Shown piece after piece: positions 1 through 11,455 of a DNA stretch of 64,000 nt (the stretch's first letter is position 1; every line of letters begins with the position of its first letter). The translations under genes and the position numbers were made by a program. The notes under the pieces were generated by a model that saw only the letters and a program-made list of their open reading frames with translations, ran no database searches and was not told the DNA's origin. The stretch covers positions 53,871,906 through 53,935,905 of the forward strand of contig JACMZG010001863.1 of NCBI GenBank assembly GCA_018340805.1. Reading direction: 5' to 3'. This DNA is from Microvelia longipes. Taxonomy: Eukaryota; Arthropoda; Insecta; Hemiptera; Veliidae.

Positions 1-704
1 GTCAATATAAAAGTCAAAAAGGGTTGGATGTTTTTTTTCATCCCTTTCTATACGCTCTTCAGTTGCTTCTTCTCTTAGCTTGAATGTGATTAGAGCTTGA
101 AAACCCACAGAACACGAGCTTATTTGCTTTTTCTTTAAGTTTCAGAATTAAAAGAATACTAAACCAACTTGAATAGCCTATGAATGAAAATAAATTATTT
201 AAGCTAAGTTTACAAAGTAACATATCATATTAACTTTAATTTTAGCGAATTTTCTTTCAAAATTTTCTCTAATGAAGTGATTCGCATGGACCGTGCTGAA
301 AGTCTGGGAGAGTGACAGATGTCTGTTTCAGAAGTCTCTGATGAAAAAATACAATTTTGCCAGAATTATCGCTGATATCAAGATTGAACCTGGTAACCCT
401 GGTTTTGAGCAGTGTGAGTGGTCGTTTCGACTTCGGACTGATTACATTCTATTCAGCAATCCTAAAAAAATCGCGACAATGACACCTTGACCGTATTGTA
501 GGTTTTTTTTGGAAATTTACTAAGTTCTTATCTACTTTTTGTAAATATTAGGTGTAATATGTCATTTCATAAAATTGAAGTGTAACTGATAATGAGATAA
601 ACAATTTGGCACAGTTGCTTGCAATTTATGGCAATACATGCATGGCAAATTTCACTCTGATCCGATTATTTTTTTTTGGTGTTTTATGAATTATCGAAAT
701 GTTT
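1..704. other. AT-rich sequence, no gene seen
   Basis: A 65-codon frame at 293-490 has no recognisable domain, no homologous second copy in the window and no splice context that I can support, so I do not call it a gene. Nothing else stands out. Confidence 0.6.
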
Positions 705-1014
705 GCTGAGTTAATATTAACAGCATAGATAAACAATATTAACAATCAATAACAAATAGCAATTATTGAACATACGTATAAAAAAATAGTAAAGAGTTAT
801 GACCAAGACCTCATAACTCTTTAATATTAACAGTGTTATAGATAAACAATATTAACAATGTTATAGATAAACAATATTAACAATGTTATAGAAAAAATAT
901 TAACAATGTTATAGATAAACAATATTAACAATGTTATAGATAAACAATATTAACAATGTTATAGATAAACAATATTAACAATGTTATAGATAAACAATAT
1001 TAACAATGTTATTA
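705..1014. repeat. 25-bp tandem repeat array
   Basis: The unit is about 25 bp (attaacaatgttatagataa plus acaat). Near-identical copies run head to tail from about 819 to 1014, roughly eight of them. A degenerate lead-in (ttaatattaacagcatagat) starts near 705, and one copy near 890 is shortened. The units are AT-only apart from single G and C positions. No coding potential. Confidence 0.9.
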
Positions 1015-1351
1015 TTATTTATCTATGATTGACAGTTAATAAACTCATAGAAAACACATTTTCTAGGAAGCACTAAGCCTAAAAATTGATTTTTGTTCTT
1101 GGTTTTAACTACTAAAAACACTCTGGAAGTCTACGGTAAAAATCTCTAGAGGATCTGCGGTGAAAATGAATGGAAAACCGAATGAAAGGGGAAAATAGGT
1201 ATAGGAAATAACTACTAGCTGTTTTAAACAGCAGAGTGACGTAAAAAATAAATAAAAATTTATGGCTAGGTCTAAGAGAACTAATGACCTTTATTTCGTT
1301 TGGGAAGGTATGAGGCAAATTTCCCAATAATTAGTAAAAAAAAATACTAGG

Positions 1352-1403
1352 ATCATATTTGAATAGAAGTTAGCATCTATGCTAACTTCTATTCAAATAT
1401 GAT
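1352..1403. repeat. perfect 25-bp-arm hairpin
   Basis: Left arm 1352-1376 and right arm 1379-1403 are exact reverse complements around a 2-bp centre (ct). A third, shorter copy of the arm core (atagaagttagcatagatgc) follows at 1404-1423. No TIR element or target duplication is evident. It may be the core of a small fold-back element or a palindrome-driven local duplication. Confidence 0.85.
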
Positions 1404-1423
1404 ATAGAAGTTAGCATAGATGC

Positions 1424-1989
1424 ACTTTGCATAGTCTCAAAGCTACGCAAATTCAAGTAAAAATTGCATTATCATCTCTAATCAATTAACTTGTGCAAAA
1501 ATCCAATATTACAACCCATATTGGATAATTTACGACAGACACTAGTTCAAGATCGTACAATTAACAAATGACGTGGCACTTAAATGCAGGAAATACTTAA
1601 TATGATCGTTTGACATTGGTATAATAACCATATAATCATAGGTATTAAGGTTTTATTGCATATCATTACTATCCGGTGCTTACTGCCGTGCTCACTAATT
1701 GCTCATTCAACACACCTAATAAATCCAACCTTTAATTGCCCTCATCGGTTTTTAATCAAAGGTCTATCTATCAAAAATTGTTCAATGCAGTAATATTTTT
1801 ACGACTTTTTATTATCATTTTTAATTGTTCAATTTTACATTAGGCGTTGTTGCAACACTGAGCAGGCTGTTTCTTTTTTTTGCATCATATTTTATCCATT
1901 TATATTAAAAAATTCAAAATGCATTTTGAATCGGATGAAACTACAAAGTTTCACTCAGTAGTTTACTTGGGATCTTGCAATAAATTAAA
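1424..1989. other. AT-rich sequence, nothing recognised
   Basis: No long frame, tandem unit or match to the repeat families found elsewhere in the window. Confidence 0.5.
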
Positions 1990-2425
1990 AAAATCGGGTA
2001 CGGGGTACCTCGGAACTTTTCCTCATCACATAGGATTAGCTACGCTCTTTCTACCTGCTTCGGACTCGCTTGGTTCGTCCTCAGAATTTACTATTCACCA
2101 AATTTATACTACAGCATGCCTTTGGACTCGCTTTGCTCGTCCTCAGATAGTGAATACATCAGCTTCTTTCTCAGCGGTCAATGCTGCTTAATGCTTATGA
2201 TCCAACAAAAATCATGGATATACTAGTCGTTTTGAAACGAAACTTAGTGTACTTATTTATTACGTCAAGCTTTCCACATGTATTGAATTTCAACTTTATT
2301 AAATTATTTTCTGATTTTTAATAATTTTTAATAATCGCTCACAAGGCATGTGATAAAAATTGAACTAATGCAGACAGTAAGATGAAACTTAAAACACATA
2401 TTTGTCTTACACATATTTACATGCG
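1990..2425 (-). mobile_element. 5S-like composite repeat (family F), minus copy
   Basis: Read on the minus strand, it ends in the family's 3' signature: gatgaggaaaagttccgagg followed by taccccgtacccgatttttt. Upstream lie two gacgagcgaagcgagtcc-like segments. At 2170-2206 lies a 5S-rRNA-like core with its centre deleted (attaagcagcat joined to tgaccgctgaga). The leader (2207-2425) matches the leader of the copy at 10.5-10.8 kb. It has no open frame. Transposition class is not proven. Confidence 0.65.
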
Positions 2426-2459
2426 TGCTAGATTTCAATCTATTTCCGTTTTATGGAAT

Positions 2460-2693
2460 CTTTAAGGGTAAGGTAAGGGATCTTTAACGAGTACCTGACA
2501 ACGTACAGGCTCGAGACCACTGGTCTACCACGTCCTTCATGAAGGACGTGGTACGCAGAATTTTTATCCCACTCATAAAAATCCCAGATGCCCATGCTGG
2601 GATTGAACCCATGACTAAATAAACTCGGAAGTTTGAAGTCCATTCATTCTGTGTATTGGCCGCGTTCCTTAACCACTACACCACGGGTGACTC
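2460..2693 (-). mobile_element. tRNA-like SINE, 3'-truncated copy
   Basis: On the minus strand the copy begins gagtcacccgtggtgtagtg. This contains a tRNA/pol III A-box-like block (tggtgtagtgg). A good B box (ggttcaatccc) lies near 2601-2612. The A-to-B distance is about 70 bp, roughly twice that of a tRNA gene. A 10-bp-arm hairpin (ccacgtccttcatgaaggac) follows. Homology to the longer copy at 33361-33929 stops near 2465, so the 3' half is missing here. The 67-codon frame inside it is meaningless. Confidence 0.75.
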
Positions 2694-3420
2694 TTTAAAA
2701 TGCGTACTCTCTTGTTCACAATGAATTTCTTGCTAATGGAGCACTACTTTTTGCTACACTTTTTTCCAGATTATCCGGAAAAACTCCGTTTATGCATTTC
2801 TTGGGTTTTAAACAAGTTCTTTATTGGCAAAAGTATACAATATTTATTTTGTGTTAACCGGAGCCATATTTTATTTATTGATTTGGGGTGATTTGTGCCT
2901 CTTTATTTTTATTTTATTTATTAATTTTGGTATGAAATTTAGTTATTTTTTAGGGTGTGAGGGGGTTTGTTGGGGTTAAGGATAATTTCCAATTTTTTGG
3001 TTTGGGTATTTTATTTTTTTTTTTTTTTGCAGGATTTGCAAAAAATTATATTTTTGATGGTGTTTTGAATAGGTTTTTATTGTAAAGGGATTTTGCAGGA
3101 GTGTCAAAGAGGGTTTCCTATGCAGTCTGTGGACTGACTTTTGATGAATCAACCTGGCATTTGCCGGTAAAATTGAGGGAAACCACAGAAAACCTCAATT
3201 AGGTTGATCGGACACGCGGGTCCTGGGTGTAAAGGTTATATTATTTTTTTACGTTTGGGGGTTTAGTTGTTAGGGTTTGTTTTCTAGATTTTTTTTGAGG
3301 CTAAGGGGAATAGTTAATTTTATTAACGAATTGAAGTGTATTTATTATATTTTTTTAATTTTGAGAAAAGTAATTTCTTGGGTTATACAAGACTATTGTC
3401 ATCATTCTAAAATTGATACT
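2694..3420. other. T/G-rich sequence with one GC-richer patch
   Basis: Mostly low-complexity T/G-rich DNA. At about 3110-3240 there is a GC-richer patch (gagggaaaccacagaaaacc, then a cggacacgcgggtcc stretch). It looks like a fragment of a dispersed element, but I found no second copy in the window and no frame through it. Confidence 0.45.
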
Positions 3421-3429
3421 GAAAATTAT

Positions 3430-3615
3430 AAAAATTTTCGTTTTTAAAAACTTTCCTATCTGAGGATGAGCAACACGAGTCTGACGACGTACTAAAGTAT
3501 AAATCACGTTTAACCATATTTTAAAGCTAAGCAAAGCGAGTCCAATACAGTGAGGATATGCGAAGCGTATCCGACGAGAGGAGAAAAAGTTCTGAAGTAC
3601 CCCCAACCCGATTTT
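3430..3615 (+). mobile_element. 5S-like family F, 3' fragment
   Basis: It holds the family's 3' landmarks in order: tctgaggatgagcaacacga, gctaagcaaagcgagtcc, gaggatatgcgaagcgtatc, aaaaagttctgaagtac, ending at cccgatttt near 3615. The 5S-like core is absent. The divergence suggests an old copy. Confidence 0.65.
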
Positions 3616-5039
3616 ATTTAACTTTCTAAATTAAATTAATATCAAACTAAATTATTATGAGAGTTTTTCTTTCATATCTACTTCATATTTTTATTTTTTG
3701 TTTGCTTTTAATTTATTTTTACCTTTACTCTCTAGCTACCTTAGATAAATATGAAATTTACGTGTTCGCCCTAAAATTCTGGAAACTTAGATTTTTATCC
3801 TTCTTGTTTGCATTTTATTCTTATTAATTAAATTAAATTCATGTATCGTAAATTCAAACTGTAAAAGAAAGTTTGAAAATAAAAATAAATGTAAAAGTTA
3901 AACTGAGGAAAAATTATGATAGGGAAAAATCTAAATACGAAGCATTAAACAAAACGGTCACAGCTGAATTGGACTTCCTCAGATGGGGGACTCAAATCTT
4001 TCTCTAGATTTTATAGAATAACAAGAAAACGGACACAGTTTTCTGACTACAAATGATAATGACTTGAGCGTAAAGAAACACGAGTTGAAAATTCTTTATT
4101 CATTATTAGAGCAAATGGAGGTATATATGTAGAGCTATAATTTAAACGATTTAGTTAGTTAGCTAATAAGTAATTCTGTAGTATATCAACATATTACGTC
4201 TTTCAATTGCAGAATACACATTGTCTGTTATGGCAAGTGCAAGTTGTACACGACATTAATTCTTAAAACCTATCTCTGTGATAAGGAATGGTTTAATTCT
4301 CCTTATCAAAACTGTTTTTCACTTGTCTTAACTGTAGCTTGCGATGGTTAGGCGTGGGTGCTCTCCCCCCTCCCCCCCCCTAGTTAGGATTGTGTTCCCG
4401 CTACAGAGAGTCACTGGGTATTCTACAGGCTTGTGAGGTTATCCAGGGCAAAGAAGCTATTTTCTTCTTCTTTCTTATTTTATTTAGCTAAATGTTTCTT
4501 TATTTAGAATAAAGAAGATTGAAAAAAGGTTTTATTTTTAAACAAGGTTTCATCCTTTATTTCTTTTCTTTGTTTAGATTATTTTTATCTTTGATTCGGT
4601 TTGGTAACACTGTGACGTAGGTTGTTATCCTATTAATTAAAATTCATGGAATCTGTAATTTTCTGTCCACAAAAAACACTTTGAAGTCTCTCTCGTCAAG
4701 CTGCTCTCAAAATATTTCTTAATAGTTGTCAATACATTAAGACCTTGAACTTCAAATTTATAGACTACAATAAGGAAAAGTTCAGAGAGCAGAATGGGGA
4801 TACTGAATCATCGATCGAAAGTGCTTTGAATCAAGAACATTTCTCCTTAAAACTATATGTTTTTTCGAAAGCTTGGCAATAAATAAAATAAGTTTGGTAC
4901 TTTAAGGAGAAAAATAATCTTGGATCCTTTATGTATCAGCAGCCAAAAAATTTATAAATATATGCAACAAGGCTTTGAGCTGTATCCATAAATCTACGAA
5001 AAATGTTATCGCTCAATTTAAAATTTTAATCTCATATAG
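3616..5039. other. no gene seen
   Basis: AT-rich, with a C-rich homopolymer tract at 4364-4380. There are no frames with domain character, and no tandem structure. Confidence 0.5.
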
Positions 5040-5095
5040 CCATAAATAAGACTAACAAGTGTGCTGAGTTTCATCTCATAATTAGCATTATTGTT

Positions 5096-5260
5096 CGACA
5101 CACGGCTAAAATTATTTGACAGTGCGGGAAATTAGTGTTGAGGAACCAATAAGGTTGGCGTGACTTGAAGTTGAGGGAGTTGTTTAACATCCAAGAATAA
5201 CATCATTGGCTTCCTCAAATTATTTTTCCACGCTGTCAACTGATTTTAGGCTTGTGTCGT
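5096..5260. mobile_element. 165-bp MITE (family H), copy 1
   Basis: The termini are inverted repeats of about 37 bp. The left end reads cgacacacggctaaaattat and the right end reads as its complement (cgctgtcaactgatttta...gtgtcg). Copies 2 and 3 lie at 31181 and 58080. The interior carries a ggttagtc/accacgcc-like segment shared by all copies. It sits in a stretch (5040-5095) that resembles the leader of family F. With no coding capacity it would have to be moved by a transposase elsewhere in the genome. I could not define a clean target duplication. Confidence 0.8.
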
Positions 5261-5335
5261 ACTATAGATCAAGTTTTATAAAATGAAATGTATACGTTTT
5301 TTTAAATATAGTTCAAAGTCAAAGAATGATACAAT

Positions 5336-5462
5336 TGATTAGCAATTTAGTACAAGTTTATGTAATGAACTATTACTACTATTTAGTACAAGTTTATGTA
5401 ATAAACTATTACAAATATTTAGTACAAGTTTATATAATGAACTATGACTACTATTTAGTTTA
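5336..5462. repeat. about 36-bp tandem repeat, three copies
   Basis: The unit tagtacaagtttatgtaatg plus aactattactactattt repeats three times with a few substitutions. Confidence 0.75.
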
Positions 5463-6284
5463 ATATGGCCATTATACCTACGGTTTTTGTTGTATCAATA
5501 ATGTTAAGCCACATCAAAATCTGTACTTTTTTTAAAATATTCTTTATTTTTTTTTTAAAAATAACATATTTTACATAATCAAATAAATTATATTTATATA
5601 TAATTTATATATAAAAGTACCTCTGGCATGAGGTCTCGAAAAAGACCTGCGCCGAAAAAGGCAAATCTATGCTTCTTTATCCTATGTATTCTCTTCCTTT
5701 TAAGAATATTACATATTATATGAATAATTTATTAATGATTTAATTAGAGTAAATAGATAATGAAAATCGTTAGAAATAATAATAATTTTCTTTGGTTTTA
5801 TAAAAAAGTAAATAAGGGAATGATGTTTTTATAATACAAATAATTTTATTTGTTAATTTTATATAAATAATTATAAGATTTATTTTGACTAATTATTCAG
5901 TGGTTAGATTAGTTCGTAGTTATATATGTAAGTGATTAGTTAGTTTGGTTAGTTAGGTTAGCTAAATTGGATAGTTAGAGTTAGTGTGTTAATTTGGTAG
6001 ACATTATTATAATTTTGTTTATGGAAATTTTTGGTTTTTATGTCTAAGTGTTTTTGTCTACTTGTTTACTAAATGATGTTTCACCGTCCGTTTGTAAGTT
6101 TCTATTCTACTAATTTGTTTATGTTCTGAAGGTAAGTTGTTGTGAAGCAGCACTGCTTGGTATATCCAGTGCTGTTGTCCTGTAGTGGTCTTTCTGTATG
6201 GCAGTCAGTAGAGTTTTTGAGTCTCTGTCCTGGTAGTTCGTCCGTGATTCTCTGTAATTAGAGTATGTACCTGGATAAAATATA
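5463..6284. other. AT-rich, no gene seen
   Basis: Contains runs of A/T and a short ttagttagtt-rich stretch near 5930-5990. Nothing else recognised. Confidence 0.5.
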
Positions 6285-6289
6285 TCTTT

Positions 6290-6345
6290 TCACAGTTTGA
6301 AAAGACGAACAAAGCGCGTCCGAAGTAGTGAGAATGGGAATAGCG
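6290..6345 (+). mobile_element. family F remnant
   Basis: A short match to the gacgaacaaagcgcgtccga motif that marks family F elsewhere, followed by gtagtgagaatgggaatagcg. Too short to orient with certainty. Confidence 0.35.
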
Positions 6346-6954
6346 ACTTTAATATAGTTAAGGAAATTTCCAAGATGATAAAAAAATCCTTATATCTGTT
6401 CTTCCAGTTAGCTGTCTATAAACTTTTAAGTAAATGAAGTATTAAAACTCCTCCCATACTACAACTTTTTCCTGACGTCTTAACCTCAACGAAATTTGTC
6501 AACAAATAAAAAAAGTATAATCTTTATTATTTTCCTTTCTTTACACAAAGAAAAAACTTTTCTTTGAAAAGAAATGGCAAAGAAAATCTTTAGGTAATTA
6601 CCTATATAAAACGACAAAAGCAAAAAGTAGCATTAGTTGTGGACTGTCATATCGAGGGAAAGCTGGGTAGACAAAGCGTGTGGACAATGAAAGCTTGTGG
6701 CAGACAAAGAAAGAGGCTGTCTGAGGTAAAAACAAGTCACATTTATCACGGAAAAGCGGCTGAGAAACCCTTTCTCTGTCTGCAGAATCAACAGAATTTT
6801 TCTTACTTCTTAATGTCAACTTGTTCCTCGACAATAAAAGAATTTCACTTTCTTTCCTATTTCTCTAAAATATTAAAGATTATTTTTTCATCACTAGGGA
6901 TGCTTTGTATTGGGACAACGAATTTTCTTGCGTACTGAATAAAAGTATCTAAAC
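6346..6954. other. no gene supported
   Basis: Two overlapping frames on opposite strands (near 6598-6938) show no domain or motif, and neither is supported by composition. Left unannotated. Confidence 0.45.
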
Positions 6955-9062
6955 TTATTACTAGCAAACTACGTGTAATAACAACAGACTAACTAATAAA
7001 GGTGATCATTACAAACAACGTGTAATAACAACAGATCCTAACGTGAACTAACTAAAAATCATTACTAACAAACAACGTGTAATAACAACAGACTAACTAA
7101 TAAAAATCATTAACAACGTGTAATTACAACAGACTAACTAATAAGTATCCTTACTAACAAAAAACGTGTAATAACAACAGACTAACTAATAAAAATCATT
7201 ACTAACAAACAACGTGTAATAACAACAGACTACTAATAAAGTATCATTACTAACAAACAACGTGTAATAACAACAGACTAACTAATAAAAATCATTACTA
7301 ACAAACAACGTGTAATAACAACAGTAAAAAAACTAACAAACAACGTGTAATAACAACAGACTAACTAATAAAGTATCATTACTAACAAACAACTGTAATA
7401 ACAACAGACTAAATAATAAAAATCTTTACTAACAAACAACGTGTAATTACAACAGACTAACTAATAAAGTATCATTACTAACAAAAAACGTGTAATAACA
7501 ACAGACTAACTAATAAAAAATCATTACTAACAAACAACGTGTAATAACAACAGACTAACTAATAAAATCATTACTAACAAACAACGTGTAATAACAACAG
7601 ACCTAATAAAAAATCATTACTAACAAACAACGTGTAATAACAACAGACTAACTAATAAAGTATCATTACTACAAAAAACGTGTAATAACAACAGACTAAC
7701 TAATAAAAATCATTACTAACAAACAACGTGTAATAACAACAGACTAACTAATAAAGTATCATTACTAACAAACAACGTGTAATAACAACAGACTAACTAA
7801 TAAAGTATCATTACTAACAAACAACGTGTAATAACAACAGACTAAGTAAAAAAATCATTACTAACAAATAACGTGTAATAACAACAGACTAACTAATAAA
7901 AATCATTACTAACAAACAACGTGTAATAAACAGACTAACTAGTAGTACTAACAAACAACGTGTAATAACAACAACTAACTAATAAAGTATCATTACTAAC
8001 AAACATGTAATAGGACAACAACAGACTAATAATAAAGTATCATTACTAACAAACAACGTTAATAACAACAGACTAAGTTATTACTAACAAATAACAACAG
8101 ACTAACTAGTAAGTATCATTACTAACAAACAACGTGTAATAACAACAGACTAACTAATAAAAAATCATTACTAACAAACAACGTGTAATAACAACAGACT
8201 AACTAATAAAGTATCATTACTAACAAACAACGTGTAATAAACAACAGACTAACTAATAAAGTATCATTACTAACAAACAACGTGTAATAAAACAACAGAC
8301 TAACTAATAAAGTATCATTACTAACAAAAAACGTGTAATAAAACTAACTCATTACTAACAAACAACGTGTAATAACAACAGACTAACTAATAAAGTATCA
8401 TTACAACAAACAACGTGTATAACAACAGACTAACTAATAAAGTATCTTACTAACAAAAAGTGTAATAACAACAGACTAAGTAATAAAGTATCATTACTAA
8501 CAAACAACGTGTAATAACAACAGACTAAGTAATAAAAAATCATTAACAAACACGTGTAATAACAACACTAACTAGTAAGTATCATTATAACAAACAACGT
8601 GTAATAAACAGTACTAACAAACAACGGTAATAAAACAGACAACTAATAAGTATCATTACTAACAAACAAGTGTAATAACAACAGACTAACTAATAAAGAT
8701 CATTACTAACACAACGTGTAATAACAACAGACTAACTAATAAAGTATCATTACTAACAAACAACGTGTAATAACAACAGACTAACTAATAAAGTATCATT
8801 ACTAACAAACAACGTGTAATACAACAGACTAACTAAAAAATCATTACTAACAAACAACGTGTAATAACAACAGACTAACTAGTAAGTATCATTACTAACA
8901 AACAACGTGTAATAACAACAGACTAACTAATAAGTATCATTACTAACAACAACTAACAACAGACTAACTAATAAAGTATCATTACTAACAACAACGTGTA
9001 ATACAACAGACTAACTAATAAAAGTATCATTACTAACAAAAACAACGTGTAATAACAACAGA
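6955..9062. repeat. 49-bp minisatellite, about 2.1 kb
   Basis: The unit is about 49 bp: actaacaaacaacgtgtaat, aacaacagactaactaataa, agtatcatt. Roughly 40 head-to-tail copies are present. Two variants alternate irregularly (aaagtatcatt versus aaaaatcatt). Many units have single-base or short internal deletions, concentrated between about 7920 and 8650. No coding potential: the units carry stops in all frames because of taa/tag. Confidence 0.95.
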
Positions 9063-9245
9063 CTGACTTGTTATTTTAGTATTAGTATCAGTGGACTAGT
9101 TATTTTAGTATTAGTATCAGTGGACTTGTTATTTTAGTATTAGTATCAGTGGACTTGTTATTTTAGTATTAGTATCAGTGGACTTGTTATTTTAGTATTA
9201 GGTATCAGTGGACTTGTTATTTAGTATTAGTATTAGTGGACTTGT
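9063..9245. repeat. 29-bp tandem array abutting the minisatellite
   Basis: The unit gacttgttattttagtatta plus gtatcagtg is repeated about six times. It starts exactly where the 49-bp array stops, so the two arrays share one boundary. Confidence 0.9.
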
Positions 9246-9594
9246 TACAGTACCACATAACGTTTTGTTATTTTCGATTTTAATAATAAATCCAAGTCAC
9301 AACCATTATGAACCAACAATTCAAAGAAATGTAATAAAGAAAAACTAATATTTTACTGCTGTATTAACTCGGGTAAGTGTCGAGTTTTATTGCTCCACAT
9401 AGAATCGTAAAAATTATTCTTATTGTTTAAAAATAGATCTTTATGCAGTTAATTTTTCTGCAAAATGTATGTCTGATTTTAACAATAGATCATTTGTTAG
9501 AAATTAAGACGCATTAACGACCGTGATGAGAAAACTTGGGAATACAAATAACTGTATTTTTGTTTTGTGTATTTGATTATTTTGATAACCAAAT

Positions 9595-9662
9595 GTGTTT
9601 AGGGTACTTGTCCGATGTTTCAAAATGCAACCAATAGGGCCCCTCTACTAATATATCTCTAT
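9595..9662 (-). mobile_element. family E terminal fragment
   Basis: On the minus strand it reads agatatattagtagagggg followed by ccctattggttgcattttga. This matches the left end of the element at 38122 (agatatattactagaggggt, then a ttggttatattttga block). Only the end is preserved. Confidence 0.6.
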
Positions 9663-10254
9663 GCTTACGGTAGAAGTCGAGGGAAAATAAAAGAAGAATT
9701 AAGTATATTAAAAAATAAAAAACTTACTTTTCTATCGAGGTGTTTTTCTTTTAGGGACTTCTTTACCTCGCTAAGTTTGTCAAACTTAATGTTCTCTAGC
9801 TTTATTATTTCTGGAAGAACAAACTAGTCGGCTGGAAGGCTTAAATTCATTAATGCACGAGCCCTCTTTTAAATTTGTTATTTTAACCTCTTCGTAATTG
9901 GTTTAAGTTAATTTCCGTTGTAGGAACCCAGGATGAAATTACTAAGGGGTTTTCATAATTAGACTCGGCATATTGCCCTGTATAACCAAGTCTAGCTGTA
10001 AATTGCCTGCATTTATTATCAAATAAATTATTTTTAATCTTAATCCATTTAAAATGTTATTAATCCAATTATTTTTTCTTTGATCTTATTCTTTGAAAAA
10101 AAATTGTTTACTTCATAAATTTTATTTAGTTTGTAAACAAGAGAATTGTTATTAAATGGCACTTAATTATAAGAACTTAAATATTCTTGAATAAAATTAT
10201 TAAGAAGTAATTGGTTTATTAGAAAAAGGAACAAGTATAAAAAATTAATTAAAG
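9663..10254. other. no gene seen
   Basis: AT-rich, without recognised repeats. Confidence 0.45.
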
Positions 10255-10796
10255 GGGTACGGGGTACCTCAGAACTTTTCCTCATCACATCGGATTCGCT
10301 ACGCTCATCCTTTTAACTTCGGACTCGCTTAAATCCTCCTCAAAATATAGAATTTGACATATTTATATGTCATATTTTTTTGACATATTTATCTGCGAAC
10401 ACGCTTCGCTCGTCCGCAGATAGTAAATAATTCAGTTTCATTCTCAGAGGTCACCCAAACAGCACTGACCGCGCTTATTGCTACTTAACCTTTTTCATAC
10501 AACAAAAAACAAAAATCATCGATATACTAGTCGTATTTAAACGAAACTTGATGTATTGTTTATAGGTTAAGACGCTGAAGTAACTTTTATCCTTACCTAT
10601 AAACTATAGAACTACATGGAGACCAAAAATCAAATTAGTAATAAAACTTGGTGCACTTATTTATTTAGGAAATGTATAAACTTGTACTTAATTTCATCTT
10701 AATTGGATCATTTTCTAATAAAATAAGTAATTCAATAAAATTTGAACTAATGCTGATAATGAGATGATACTTAGCTCATATGATATCCTTATACAT
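10255..10796 (-). mobile_element. 5S-like composite, F half (minus)
   Basis: The best-preserved F segment. The core on the minus strand, 10443-10500, reads gttaagtagcaataagcgcg then gtcagtgctgtttgggtgac then ctctgagaa. This aligns with the 5S rRNA internal promoter (box A, intermediate element, box C). Two gacgagcgaagcg-like segments and the terminal block gatgaggaaaagttctgagg, taccccgtaccc follow. Upstream the leader has repeated acaagtt(t/a)cgttt-like motifs. The element continues beyond the palindrome at 10799 into segment J at 11092-11455, giving a unit of about 0.9 kb. It has no ORF. Confidence 0.7.
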
Positions 10797-10798
10797 AA

Positions 10799-11089
10799 TA
10801 GACCAAGAGCCCAGGGGTGTTTTGTTAATAAAAAGTGTAATGGCTGGAACCGTTCTCAATTTTTCGTAAATACCTTCCTGAACAAGGATCTTCAATTCTG
10901 CCGACTCGTATCGGATAAGTGTCCCAGGCAGAACGCACTTTAGGGGTCAAAGGTTCTGCCTGGGACACTTATCCGATACGAGTCGGCAGAATTGCAGATC
11001 CTTGTTCAGGGAGGTATTTACAAAAAATTGAGACCGGTTCCAGCCATTACACTTTTTATTAACCAAACACCCCTGGGCTCTTGGTCTAT
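10799..11089. mobile_element. near-perfect palindromic element (family A), copy 1
   Basis: The ends are tagaccaagagcccaggggt and its complement. The arms are about 130 bp, with scattered mismatches around a short centre (near 10935-10955: cgcactttaggggtcaaagg). TA dinucleotides at both edges suggest TA target preference, as in Tc1/mariner-type MITEs. It is inserted inside the J-F composite and separates the halves. The whole element could fold into one hairpin. Copy 2 is at 16973-17402. Confidence 0.85.
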
Positions 11090-11091
11090 AA

Positions 11092-11455
11092 CTACATGGG
11101 TGCCACATCTCAATCCAATCATTTTTTCGCGTTTTTAAGATTTTCCGAAATTTTCGCTGTCATTATTGCGGGCTAATGACGTCATAAAAATTATTTTCCG
11201 ATTATCACAACTACAGTGGTAGACTGATTATTGTATAAAATGTCAACTCTCTAGCATAACTACACTAGAAGCTACGATAACCCACACACACATATAGACA
11301 GAAAACTTTGTAAAAACCACTCAGGAGGCATTAAAAAACCATCTGAAACGCATAATTCCGTTTCCATCCCGGTTTCGGGTTTTGTTGCAAACACAATACT
11401 TTTCCTATATACCTACGGTATAAATGAGAAAATGTGAAAATTGTAAATATTAAAA
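11092..11455 (-). mobile_element. 5S-like composite, J half (minus)
   Basis: The minus strand begins with the family-J start ctcatttataccgtaggtat then ataggaaaagtattgtgttt. It continues through acccgaaaccgggatggaaa, a cctcctgagtggtttt block, a tg-rich stretch, and gggttatcgtagcttctag. The same order recurs at 50605 and 52100, where family F follows directly, so J and F look like one element. Confidence 0.7.

Noticed and set aside
6955..9062. Possible CRISPR-like array
   Set aside because: Units are direct head-to-tail minisatellite copies without unique spacers, in eukaryotic sequence.
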